From Lachnospiraceae bacterium (GTDB lineage: Bacteria > Bacillota > Clostridia > Lachnospirales > Lachnospiraceae), in assembly GCA_910575555.1 (NCBI GenBank), contig CAJTFX010000004.1:228471-292470 (forward strand): a DNA stretch of 64,000 bases, written 5' to 3'. The position numbers and the translations under genes are program-made. The notes under the pieces were generated by a model. That model ran no database searches, was not told the DNA's origin, and was given only the letters and a program-made list of their open reading frames with translations. Positions 36,899 to 44,837 of this stretch are shown in pieces (the stretch's first letter is position 1; each line of letters opens with the position of its first letter).

Positions 36899-38218
36899 TC
36901 ATCCCTTTCCTTTTCCCTGCTGTTTTTCTGCCTCAATCAAACCATTTTCTGTCAGCTTTTCTGCAATGTCAATCAGCATGTCCACCGGACATCCAATCCG
37001 ATCGCTGATGGCAATCAGATCGTTGTTTCCGTCTGCATAGGCAATAAACGTAGTGATGGCGTAAATCTTGTCATACTGCCCTTTCCGGCTGATGGCGGGA
37101 TACAGCCCCCGCTTTCCAAGCTGCGGCTCACATAATACCTTCACCCGGTAATTCTGATTGTGTTCTAAGGTACGAATCACTTTTGTCATCACCTGGAAGC
37201 TGCCCTGAAAGCCTTCCGGCGAAACGTAATCCATATTGTCTGCCGAGGTATGGTACTGGGGAAATTCTCCGTATTTTGTCCGGCAAAAGCAAACCACCGG
37301 AAGATCAATGCCCGGCGCATTGTACTGACGCTCATCGGAGCCCCGTTTCAGAAAAGGATAAACGGTAAATTCTCTGCCGTGATACTGAAGCGTATTCTTT
37401 AATACCCGATCCGCCAGGGTATCCCCATATCTGGATTCCACCATGGAATAATGATGGTTGTCCCCCACACAGGAAAGGTTAAAGCCTGCGATGACATGGC
37501 GTTTCAGTTCTTTCCAATGGCTGCTCAGGTATGTAATAGAACCGATGGTCTCCGGTATCCATACAAAACGGTACGTATATCTCCTGCTGCTCTGTCCCAA
37601 CAGCCATTTCGCAAGCTGCACAGCCAGAGCCGGGCCGGAACATTCATTATTCGCCATGGAAGGATGGCAGACATAAGTGGAAAAGAAGATTTCTTCTTCA
37701 CTTTCTCCCGGAATTACCAGTTCCCCATAAGTGAGGCTTCCCTGTTTCAGCCGGCTCTTAATTACCATGTGATACGTATCCTCCGGCAGACGATTTTTCT
37801 GGTTCTCACTCATGCAGAACCCGAAATTCTCTTTATAGTAAGAAGTCAGATAAGGAATCACTTCGGGCTGCGCCGGCTCTGTATAAATATGGCGTTTCAG
37901 TTCTTCCAGTGTGACATACGCATCCACCGGCACGGAATATCCCATAATATGTAAATTATTTTCCTGGAAATCAATCACTCTTTCGCCGGAGCTGTTCTCA
38001 ATATACCCTTCTGAAATATTCCATTCCCTGGGCACTTCCCAGTCGAATACTTTCGTACCGCTGGGCACTTCTGTTATCTGCATTCCGGGAAGCTGCTGTT
38101 TCAGTATGTCCAAAGTCTGGCGCACTCCGTTCCCGGTGATGCTGCGGCAGATGGGAAACAGCCTGGCAGCCAGGTCATACATCTGTTTTCCCGGATGATC
38201 TGTACGGTTCTCTTTCAT
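36899..38218 (-). CDS. DUF4910-type aminopeptidase-like protein
   Basis: About 439 residues; ATG 38218 follows AGGAGGATTCAA and overlaps the pseB stop. Early motifs are CRSITGNGVRQTL and VFDWEVPREWNI, typical of the DUF4910/DUF2172 family. A zinc-peptidase-like core follows (STYVCHPSMANNECSGPA; WIPETIGSITYL; FPQYHTSADNMDYVS), with His, Glu and His in positions matching M28-type metal ligands. The last 70 residues look like a winged helix. Such genes recur in surface-sugar loci. It might hydrolyse an amide on the sugar or release the carrier-loaded group (inference). Confidence 0.8.
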   Translation of the reverse strand: MKENRTDHPGKQMYDLAARLFPICRSITGNGVRQTLDILKQQLPGMQITEVPSGTKVFDWEVPREWNISEGYIENSSGERVIDFQENNLHIMGYSVPVDAYVTLEELKRHIYTEPAQPEVIPYLTSYYKENFGFCMSENQKNRLPEDTYHMVIKSRLKQGSLTYGELVIPGESEEEIFFSTYVCHPSMANNECSGPALAVQLAKWLLGQSSRRYTYRFVWIPETIGSITYLSSHWKELKRHVIAGFNLSCVGDNHHYSMVESRYGDTLADRVLKNTLQYHGREFTVYPFLKRGSDERQYNAPGIDLPVVCFCRTKYGEFPQYHTSADNMDYVSPEGFQGSFQVMTKVIRTLEHNQNYRVKVLCEPQLGKRGLYPAISRKGQYDKIYAITTFIAYADGNNDLIAISDRIGCPVDMLIDIAEKLTENGLIEAEKQQGKGKG

Positions 38219-39216
38219 TTGAATCCTCCTGAATGCATGCCTGCCAACAATTCCCGAAGCTGTTCTGTATTCAGCCACTCTGTATTTGTGCCGGAATTGT
38301 ATTCAAAGCCCTCCGCTACCTTTGTTCCGCCAGGAAGAATACGACGTTCTTCCCACCAGCTGTAATGAGGATACACAATATAATGTTTCTCATATTCATA
38401 CGTCATGGCCGAATCTTCTCTGGTTACCATAATCTCATGCAGCTTTTCCCCTTCCCGGATTCCAACTTCTTCCGTGGAACATTCCGGAGCCATGGCCCGG
38501 GCCAAATCAGTGATTTTAAAAGACGGGATTTTGGATATAAAAGTCTCTCCGCCTTTTGCTTCTCCCAAAGCCTTAATTACAAGCTGCACCCCTTCTTCCA
38601 GGCTGATCCAGAATCGAGTCATGCGGTAATCTGTAATGGGAAGCGTTTTTTCTCCCTGGGCTATCATCTGCTGAAAAAAGGGAATGACAGAGCCCCTGCT
38701 TCCGGCCACATTCCCATAGCGGACAATGGAAAAACAGACATCTTTTTCTCCGGAGTAAGCATTTGCCGCAATAAATAATTTGTCAGATACCAGTTTCGTT
38801 CCGCCATACAGGTTAATGGGATTTACTGCTTTATCCGTGGACAGGGCCACTACCCGTTTTACCCCGCGATCCAGCGCCGCGTCCACAAGATTCATTGCCC
38901 CCACAATATTTGTTTTCACTGCTTCTATGGGATTGTACTCGCAGGCCGGCACCTGTTTTAAAGCCGCCGCATGAATGACATAATCCACTCCGTCCAAAGC
39001 CCGGAACATCCGATCCCTGTCCCGTACATCACCGATAAAAAATCTCAGCTTCTCTTTGTGTTTCCGAAATTTATCCGCCATCTGGAATTGTTTAAATTCA
39101 TCACGGGAATAGATAATGATTTTCTTCGGTTCGTAATGGGTCAATACATATTCCGTAAATGCGCTTCCAAAAGAGCCTGTTCCTCCTGTAATAAGAATCG
39201 TTTTCCGGTTTAACAT
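38215..39216 (-). CDS. pseB: PseB UDP-GlcNAc 4,6-dehydratase/5-epimerase
   Basis: 333 residues from ATG 39216 (AGGAGGAAATATT before it). First step of the pathway: UDP-GlcNAc to the 4-keto-6-deoxy-L-arabino sugar. NAD(P) site TGGTGSFGSAF (about residues 10-20), HAAALKQVPACEYNP, and the active site STDKAVNPINLYGGTK, with DKA and YxxxK. The hexamer-forming PseB lacks a membrane part, as seen here. It lies between Maf and the DUF4910 gene. Confidence 0.94.
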   Translation of the reverse strand: MLNRKTILITGGTGSFGSAFTEYVLTHYEPKKIIIYSRDEFKQFQMADKFRKHKEKLRFFIGDVRDRDRMFRALDGVDYVIHAAALKQVPACEYNPIEAVKTNIVGAMNLVDAALDRGVKRVVALSTDKAVNPINLYGGTKLVSDKLFIAANAYSGEKDVCFSIVRYGNVAGSRGSVIPFFQQMIAQGEKTLPITDYRMTRFWISLEEGVQLVIKALGEAKGGETFISKIPSFKITDLARAMAPECSTEEVGIREGEKLHEIMVTREDSAMTYEYEKHYIVYPHYSWWEERRILPGGTKVAEGFEYNSGTNTEWLNTEQLRELLAGMHSGGFK

Positions 39217-39267
39217 AATATTTCCTCCTGATTTATTCTGCCGTTTGCCCATGGATCTGCCTGTTCT

Positions 39268-41154
39268 TCAGACTTTTTGTTCCCTGAGACCATTCTTATC
39301 CTGGGAACCAAAGACCTTCTTCGTATATTCCTCCGTAATCGCAGCATATTCTTCTAACAGTTCCATATATTTTTTTCCCTGCCTCGCAAGTTCGATTCCC
39401 TCTTCTTCCATTGTCTCCCGCCTTAAATACTGTCCGGAACAAATAATCTGCTCTGCCTTTGTCATAGACTCACTTAAAAGCTGATAGTTGGGATTTTCCT
39501 CAATTTTTTTCCGGTTTCGCTTTACCCGTTTCAAAATTTTCAGATATGCCTGCTTATCCATATTCCCTTTTTGACACAGTTTCTCCAATTGCTGATAAAG
39601 CTTTTTGCCTTCCCGGGCAATCGTTACAATCTGGTGCACCTGCTTTGGCGTATCCTGCTGAAAAATCCGGATTTTCTCCTGCTCTTCTTCCTGAAATACC
39701 GGTTCCAGACGGTCTATGCAGGCAGAAACGTCTACTTCTTTGATGCACTCACGGTCAATCACCTCTGACAAAGTCATTAACTCGGTTCCTTCAATTCTGG
39801 CTCCGCCTTCTGTAGCGTTGATGAACACCGTTTTATGCCCTCTGGTCCACCATTCTATATATTCTCCAAACCATTTGCGATAACTGTCCAAATTCTTTAA
39901 TGTCGGAACTTCCGTTTCATAATTCCCCGGAACCTTAATAAATTCCTCTGTGTCTTCTTCAGGCATCGCATCCTGAAAGGTTCCGTCTGCATGGGATTTA
40001 TTATCGGTATAGGCCAGGTCCTGCCCCACAAAAATAATTTTCCGAAAACCAAGATGGCATGTCAGAGAAAAAGCCAGCGTAGCAACAGAGCCTCCTGTGG
40101 GAAACCCTTCCAGCTTTTTTCCATTCATCTCAAACATTTTCCGGACATATTCATAACCTTCATCATAAAAAAATTTTTTGCCGGTATGATAATCCAAAAT
40201 TGCATTTGCCGCTGTTACCATGGTCAGAAGAGGCAAATTCCTGGCTTGTTCCGTTTTCACCAGTTCCAACGGTTTAAGTCCATCCAGGGTTGCAAACATA
40301 TCCGGTACAATTCCCTCCCGCAATAAGGGCTTCACTGCCGTATCCACTGCAATAATAAAGGATTTATTTTTTGCCCGTTTCAATTCTTTTATATTTTTAT
40401 TCAAAGAAGGCCCTGCCGACACCACAAATGCCGGAATGTCATCCGGAATTGCGCGAAAAAGCTGAAATGCTTTATATCCTGTTGGGATATACTGCACATT
40501 ATGATAAAAATTTTCCGCCTGATAAGGGCTGAAAAACATTTTTGTTCCTATTCCCATATAATAATTTTCTGTTATCTTTACCAGAAGCTCCAGAAAATGA
40601 TTTACCTGTTCCCGGCATAATTCCACATAATTAGGCAAGACAAAATATTTCATAAGAGGAATCTTATCTCCCTGAAGCAAAGTTCTCACAATGCCTTCCA
40701 TCCCGCCTTCATTGATTCCTTCTACAATCAGAGCAACTGTCCTTCTGCCGAATATCTTCTCAAAATCTACCCGTTCCAATTGTTTCTCAAACACAGAAAA
40801 CAACGGCTCATACAACATAACAATTACACTTTCATCTGTCTGTGCCATTACTTCTTCCAGATAATGAATATTTCCCATCCCCAGAATTAAAACCGGAGCG
40901 TTTGGAACAATTTTACCCAATACAGAAATTTGGTTCACCGGATGGGCTTTCGGATCGCGCCGCCCCGCCAGATACAACCTGCGCCCGTCCTTCTTGGCCG
41001 CCAGAATCCGCTCTCCATTAAACGCCGTTTCCTCTGTCATCTGCATTGCTTCCTTTTTAATCAGCTCTTCCCTTTTTTCTTCTATAATCTTACAGATGCC
41101 GGGAAAACGTTTCTCCAGCGTTTTAAGATTCTTCTCCTTTAAGTTCTCCGACAT
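39268..41154 (-). CDS. Maf-type flagellin glycosyltransferase (DUF115)
   Basis: 628 residues. The central part carries the DUF115/6-hydroxymethylpterin-pyrophosphokinase MptE-like fold of motility-associated factors: ILGMGNIHYLEEV, PAFVVSAGPSLNKNI, TLDGLKPLE, FPTGGSVATLAFSL and IFVGQDLAYTDNKSHADG. The C-terminal 130 residues are helical. Maf enzymes transfer CMP-activated nonulosonic acids to Ser/Thr of flagellin in the cytoplasm, fitting the pseBCHGIF-type genes downstream and flagellin upstream. The ATG overlaps the small gene before it by 32 bases. Confidence 0.88.
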   Translation of the reverse strand: MSENLKEKNLKTLEKRFPGICKIIEEKREELIKKEAMQMTEETAFNGERILAAKKDGRRLYLAGRRDPKAHPVNQISVLGKIVPNAPVLILGMGNIHYLEEVMAQTDESVIVMLYEPLFSVFEKQLERVDFEKIFGRRTVALIVEGINEGGMEGIVRTLLQGDKIPLMKYFVLPNYVELCREQVNHFLELLVKITENYYMGIGTKMFFSPYQAENFYHNVQYIPTGYKAFQLFRAIPDDIPAFVVSAGPSLNKNIKELKRAKNKSFIIAVDTAVKPLLREGIVPDMFATLDGLKPLELVKTEQARNLPLLTMVTAANAILDYHTGKKFFYDEGYEYVRKMFEMNGKKLEGFPTGGSVATLAFSLTCHLGFRKIIFVGQDLAYTDNKSHADGTFQDAMPEEDTEEFIKVPGNYETEVPTLKNLDSYRKWFGEYIEWWTRGHKTVFINATEGGARIEGTELMTLSEVIDRECIKEVDVSACIDRLEPVFQEEEQEKIRIFQQDTPKQVHQIVTIAREGKKLYQQLEKLCQKGNMDKQAYLKILKRVKRNRKKIEENPNYQLLSESMTKAEQIICSGQYLRRETMEEEGIELARQGKKYMELLEEYAAITEEYTKKVFGSQDKNGLREQKV

Positions 41155-41473
41155 AAGCAGTCTCCTTTTCCCTGAAATATTCTTCTGAGAGGAACATTTC
41201 CAAATACCCTGATATTCCCTGTTCCAAAGCGTCCATCATCAAAACATTATCATGCTCCTTAAGGGCTGTCTCACAATCCTTTAAAATATCCAGCAAATTC
41301 TCATACACTTCCGGTTCCAGTTCAAACTGCTGCTCCATAAACCACTGTACAAATTCCTGAACCTGCGAAAACACCCCTTTGCTGTTTTCCACATAATTGT
41401 TATCACGGTGATACGTTGCATGAAATCCAAGAAAATTAATGCTTTCATACAATTCCTGTATTTTCTCCTCCAT
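41123..41473 (-). CDS. Small helical protein of unknown function next to flagellin
   Basis: 116 residues, acidic and almost entirely helix-forming, with GGGAGGACAG before its ATG. No motif is recognised. It follows the flagellin terminator by about 20 bases and overlaps the maf gene by 32, so it can only be expressed by read-through from flagellin or a very close promoter. A chaperone or cofactor role for flagellin or Maf is possible; it does not look like FliS or FliW. Confidence 0.65.
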   Translation of the reverse strand: MEEKIQELYESINFLGFHATYHRDNNYVENSKGVFSQVQEFVQWFMEQQFELEPEVYENLLDILKDCETALKEHDNVLMMDALEQGISGYLEMFLSEEYFREKETAYVGELKGEES

Positions 41474-41494
41474 CTGTCCTCCCTTTGCTTCGAA

Positions 41495-41524
41495 TAAAAA
41501 AACCGGCCAGAGCCGGCTTTTTTA
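41495..41524. terminator. Bidirectional terminator after flagellin
   Basis: CCGGC (41503-41507) pairs with GCCGG (41512-41516), flanked by an A-run on one side and a T-run on the other, so the stem extends with A-T pairs. It is short, and the next gene's ribosome binding site follows about ten bases later, suggesting partial read-through into the glycosylation island. Confidence 0.8.
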
Positions 41525-41545
41525 TTCTGAATTATAATTAACGAT

Positions 41546-42730
41546 TTACTGAAGCAGAGACAGTACGCCCTGGGTGGACTGGTTCGCCTGAGCAAGCATT
41601 GACTGGCCTGCCTGAGCAAGAATATTATTCTTGCTGTATTCCACCATCTCAGAAGCCATGTCTGTGTCACGGATTCTGGATTCTGCTGCCTGTGTATTCT
41701 CAGATACGTTATCCAGGTTAGCAACTGTATGCTCTAATCTGTTCTGAATTGCACCAAGTGCAGAACGCTGAGTAGACACAAGATTAATTGCATTCTGAAC
41801 AGCCTTCAATGTAGCGTTTGCCTTATCAAAATCGGAAACAACCGGCATATCAAGGCTTGCCTCGCTGCCAAATCCTCCTGCTGTCATTCCGCTCTTTGTA
41901 GCATCAGTTAACAAACCGCTCCACGCTGAAGTTGCTCCGCCTACATACTTGCTGCCAAGTGCAGACGCCCCTGCTGTCTTTGCAGATTCTATAGTATTAT
42001 ACGCAGTTCCTCCAGATGTAAGTGTATACTTACCGCTTGCAGTCATAGCGATCATATCATCTGTAAACGCTGCTTTTCCTACATCTTTTACATTCTTCAG
42101 GAATGCGCTCTGGTTAGATGCAGCAGTCAGTTTTGCATCATATTTATATTCCGCGCCCATATAAGAGATATTGGAATAGGATATGGTTGTTGTTCCTTTG
42201 AAGTATTTAATATCTTTCAGACCAATTGACTTCGCATCCATTTTTCCAATACTGATGCTGATGCTCTGGTTTGCATTTGCGCCTACCTGAAGCTTCTTAT
42301 CTGAAAAGCTTCCGTCTAACAATTCCTGTTTGTTGAACTGAGTAGTTTCAGAAATTCTGTCAAGCTCTTCGGTTAAAGCTTCCAACTCCTGATTAATAGC
42401 GTCACGGTCAATGTTCTGGTTGGTGTCGTTCGCGCCCTGAACTGCCAGCTCATTCATACGCTGTAAGATAGAATGCGCCTCATTCAACGCGCCTTCTGCT
42501 GTCTGAATCAAAGAAATACCATCCTGTGCATTTCTGGATGCCTTGTTCAGGCCGCGCACCTGGCTTCTCATTTTTTCAGAAATCTTTAATCCTGCTGCGT
42601 CATCTCCTGCACGGTTGATTCTGTAACCGGAAGATAATTTCTCAGATGATTTTGCCTGTGAACTTGTTGTTACGCTTAACTGACGGTTCGCGTTCATTGC
42701 TGTAAGATTGTGCTGTACTACCATTGCCAT
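41546..42730 (-). CDS. fliC: Flagellin
   Basis: 394 residues. N-terminal D0/D1 region VVQHNLTAMNANRQLSVTTS through SGYRINRAGDDAAGLKISEK, and C-terminal D1/D0 region LGAIQNRLEHTVANLDNVSE through the final LSLLQ, are the conserved polymerising parts. The variable centre (about residues 170-290) is rich in Ser, Thr, Ala and Gly, the sort of sequence that Maf enzymes glycosylate. It ends NQSTQGVLSLLQ. ATG preceded by AAGGAGGAAAAATATT. CsrA is encoded upstream and the ribosome binding site contains a GGA core, so CsrA control is likely. Confidence 0.96.
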   Translation of the reverse strand: MAMVVQHNLTAMNANRQLSVTTSSQAKSSEKLSSGYRINRAGDDAAGLKISEKMRSQVRGLNKASRNAQDGISLIQTAEGALNEAHSILQRMNELAVQGANDTNQNIDRDAINQELEALTEELDRISETTQFNKQELLDGSFSDKKLQVGANANQSISISIGKMDAKSIGLKDIKYFKGTTTISYSNISYMGAEYKYDAKLTAASNQSAFLKNVKDVGKAAFTDDMIAMTASGKYTLTSGGTAYNTIESAKTAGASALGSKYVGGATSAWSGLLTDATKSGMTAGGFGSEASLDMPVVSDFDKANATLKAVQNAINLVSTQRSALGAIQNRLEHTVANLDNVSENTQAAESRIRDTDMASEMVEYSKNNILAQAGQSMLAQANQSTQGVLSLLQ

Positions 42731-42766
42731 AATATTTTTCCTCCTTGTTGTTTATGGTCTTGTATG

Positions 42767-42789
42767 CCCGGATATCATATATTTCCGGG
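42767..42789 (-). promoter_or_regulatory. Hairpin in the flagellin leader, candidate CsrA site
   Basis: CCCGGA and TCCGGG pair across an 11-base AT loop about 40-60 bases before the flagellin start. Both this hairpin and the ribosome binding site contain GGA, the core bound by CsrA. In Bacillus subtilis hag, two such GGA sites are used. Function here is inferred. Confidence 0.4.
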
Positions 42790-42927
42790 TACCCGCTGCC
42801 CCTGCTCTGCAAAAGGCAGCTAATGCCGCAAATCCGTTTGCGTGCATTTTCTTGGCTTCCCGCTCTCTGAACGGAGGCCGTATATAATAAGCAGGAGCCC
42901 TAGGTTACCCCCGCATTATTACCGTTA

Positions 42928-42997
42928 TTATTTCTGTTTCCCGGCTTTTCGCCGCCATTGCTATTACTTCTGTTTCCTGGCTTTCCGCCGTTCTTCC
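42928..42997 (-). repeat. Direct duplication of the csrA 3' end
   Basis: About 34 bases at 42964-42997 (coding for the last residues and stop of CsrA) are repeated at 42928-42961 with about five differences, period 36. The outer copy carries the same AAACAGAAATAA-type ending, so csrA was probably once longer or the end was duplicated. Confidence 0.65.
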
Positions 42998-43242
42998 ATA
43001 AGAATTGCCCTGATTTTCTCTTTGGCTTCCGGGGACAATTCCTTATCCTTGTGATGCTTCACTTCATTTCCCGGCTCTGCCGCCATCCCGTATTTCTCCA
43101 GCGCTGTGCTCCTGACAATGTTCATGGACTTTGGCGCGTCCACCAGAATGTGCAGATTATTGGAACTTCCTCCGGTAAACACCACTTTGACGTCGTCTCC
43201 AACCAGTAAGTACTCGCCTGCCTTTACTGTTAATTTCAGCAT
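42964..43242 (-). CDS. csrA: Carbon storage regulator CsrA
   Basis: 92 residues, longer than the usual 60-75 because of a basic C-terminal tail (KEKIRAILMEERRKARKQK). The RNA-binding core reads MLKLTVKAGEYLLVGDDVKV, lacking the first residues of the classical LxLxRKxGE motif (Val-Lys-Ala-Gly-Glu here), so binding could be altered. ATG 43242 follows AAGGAGGTTCCC. Firmicutes CsrA blocks flagellin translation until FliW removes it. The position directly upstream of flagellin supports that job. No FliW gene is in the window. Confidence 0.82.
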   Translation of the reverse strand: MLKLTVKAGEYLLVGDDVKVVFTGGSSNNLHILVDAPKSMNIVRSTALEKYGMAAEPGNEVKHHKDKELSPEAKEKIRAILMEERRKARKQK

Positions 43243-43333
43243 GGGAACCTCCTTGTTTTTTGTTCCTGCCGCGCGATGGATAACTTCTATCTTGAAACAG
43301 CGGCAGAACACTCACTTCCTGATGATTTTTTTG

Positions 43334-43362
43334 ATGCAACAGTTTCTATGAAACTGTTGCAT
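43334..43362. repeat. Inverted-repeat hairpin A
   Basis: ATGCAACAGTTTC (43334-43346), loop TAT, and the exact 13-base complement to 43362. It is a variant of hairpin B 120 bases away in opposite orientation. It has no T-run, so it is not a typical terminator. Confidence 0.85.
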
Positions 43363-43447
43363 GGATACGGAATGCCTAAGAATCAGCAGGTTTTAAAGAG
43401 ATGCTTTTTAAATTATTTTTAAAAATTTTTAAAAAGAGAGGTTAAGT

Positions 43448-43483
43448 ATGATTGAAATGAGCCGATATTATCTGTGTAAATAA
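43448..43483 (+). CDS. Possible 11-residue leader peptide
   Basis: ATG at 43448 with AGAGG six bases upstream opens MIEMSRYYLCK and stops at 43483, immediately before the large hairpin B with its T-run. The arrangement resembles a leader peptide plus attenuator, but no plus-strand gene follows and no convincing promoter is seen. Low certainty. Confidence 0.25.
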   Translation: MIEMSRYYLCK

Positions 43484-43520
43484 AAAATGCAACAATTTCA
43501 TAGAAATTGTTGCATTTTTT
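43482..43520. terminator. Hairpin B, bidirectional terminator
   Basis: An 18-base arm (43482-43499) pairs perfectly with 43503-43520 across loop ATA; its core TGCAACAATTTC matches hairpin A at 11 of 12 positions, inverted. Outer A/T runs make it work as an intrinsic terminator in both directions. Confidence 0.85.
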
Positions 43521-43601
43521 TCGTGTATTTCGCTCTAAAAATTGGTAAAAATAGGCAAATATGCTGATTTTTATTGTTCAACAAAAGTTAAGATACATTT
43601 G

Positions 43602-43645
43602 GGGCAAATAAAAAACGGGCAGAGAGTTTTTATTTGCCCTGCCCG
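43602..43645 (-). terminator. Terminator after the Rpn-type nuclease, with competing stems
   Basis: On the minus strand CGGGCAG (43639-43645) pairs with CTGCCCG (43616-43622) followed by six T, the terminator. A second 13-base stem (43602-43614 with 43627-43639) overlaps it and cannot form at the same time. Confidence 0.75.
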
Positions 43646-43666
43646 CTTTTTATGAAAATTCTAATA

Positions 43667-44623
43667 TTACACCAATTCATGCTCCTTTAGTACGATAACA
43701 GCCCTGATATCTTCTATGTCCTTGCCTGTCGCAATTGCAATCTGTTCCAAAGTAAAGTTATTCGTATACATATTCAAAATGATTTTTTCTTCCTTCTCAG
43801 CACTTCCCTCGGCTCTTCCTTTTTCCCTGATTCCCTGGCTCAAGTTACACATTGCGTTCACATCCTCTCTCATTTTATCATTTATTGGAATATTATACTC
43901 CGTTTCCATAATTCTCAGTTTTTCATCCGTGGATAATTCCATAGAAAGCATTGCCAACAGCAGACGGTGCAGTTCATATTCTCCATTCTGTTCTGGAAGC
44001 TCATTGCCTACGCCTATCAGTACAATGTTCAACAGGTCAAGCCCTCCTTTCCACTGACCTGAGCCCAGTACCCTGTCATTTGTCAGATGCACATAGTCCA
44101 TGCTGTTTTCTCTCATGTTCATACATAACCAGATACTATAAACAGGCTTTATGTCGTCATAATTCATTTTTACAAAATCTCGCTCTTTCTGAGAAGAAAC
44201 CAACCTGCTCACATAAAATACTGCCCGGTTTAGTACATGGTATCCAACAGGTGCATCTTTCTGCGCTTCTAAGTTCACGATAATTTGTGAAATCCCGTCT
44301 TTCATGCGCACATAAAAAATAATGTCAAACCTTATAAGCCCTTCCGTAATTTCTGAATTTTCTTTGTTCAGCCCAACAATCCTCTGCCCATTTTTTTCTG
44401 TTGCCGCATTAGTCTGTCCCGGCTCAGCCGGAACCGTACCGATGAATGGTTCCCCTTCAATATAGGGCACAACGTCTTCCGGTTTCATTCCCCGGAACTC
44501 ATCTACTGTTTTTACCAGAATATGCGCCAGAATAATTTTATTTCCAAACAGACGTTTTGCCTTTTCATCATATTGTGCATCCATGTCTGCCGCGCTTACA
44601 GCTTTTTTTATCTCTGTGTCCAC
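43667..44623 (-). CDS. Rpn/PD-(D/E)XK nuclease-family protein
   Basis: About 318 residues of the transposase-like Rpn family. Active-site region: RFDIIFYV (Asp) then QIIVNLEAQKD (Glu-x-Gln in place of the classic Lys), with YHVLNRAVFYVSRLV after it. The C-terminus ends in a helical segment with a Glu/Lys-rich stretch (EKGRAEGSAEKEEKI) and a small HTH-like tail. An ATG at 44629 sits too close to GAAGGAGA; the GTG two codons later is well spaced and is taken as start. Family members nick or cut DNA and promote recombination. Surrounding hairpins hint at mobility. Confidence 0.8.
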   Translation of the reverse strand: MDTEIKKAVSAADMDAQYDEKAKRLFGNKIILAHILVKTVDEFRGMKPEDVVPYIEGEPFIGTVPAEPGQTNAATEKNGQRIVGLNKENSEITEGLIRFDIIFYVRMKDGISQIIVNLEAQKDAPVGYHVLNRAVFYVSRLVSSQKERDFVKMNYDDIKPVYSIWLCMNMRENSMDYVHLTNDRVLGSGQWKGGLDLLNIVLIGVGNELPEQNGEYELHRLLLAMLSMELSTDEKLRIMETEYNIPINDKMREDVNAMCNLSQGIREKGRAEGSAEKEEKIILNMYTNNFTLEQIAIATGKDIEDIRAVIVLKEHELV

Positions 44624-44698
44624 TGCCATTCTCCTTCTATATATTTGTGGGCACTGCCAAATCCAGCTAAAAAATGCATAGTTCCAGCAAAAATTATA

Positions 44699-44729
44699 CT
44701 ATTACTCCGGCTGTTAAATATAACAGCCG
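44699..44729. repeat. Copy 3 of the dispersed motif with a 9-bp inverted repeat
   Basis: CTATTACTCCGGC then GTTAAATAT match copy 1 with one difference. Unlike the others it is part of a perfect stem: CGGCTGTTA (44708-44716) and TAACAGCCG (44721-44729) around AATA. It lies about 75 bases upstream of the nuclease gene; a TATAAT on the minus strand abuts it (44693-44698). Confidence 0.6.
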
Positions 44730-44837
44730 ATGCCCATTTAAACATTATTATACCTGCCAATATTATACTCTGAAACATCTCCTGAATCAATTAGTACTTT
44801 TTTAAGCTTCAATAATAGATTCCCATCTGTTTCCCTC

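Noticed and set aside
42731..42963. Sigma-28 (sigma-D) promoter for flagellin
   Set aside because: No CGATA-type -10 with a TAAA box at the right distance was found on the minus strand, so no promoter is claimed.
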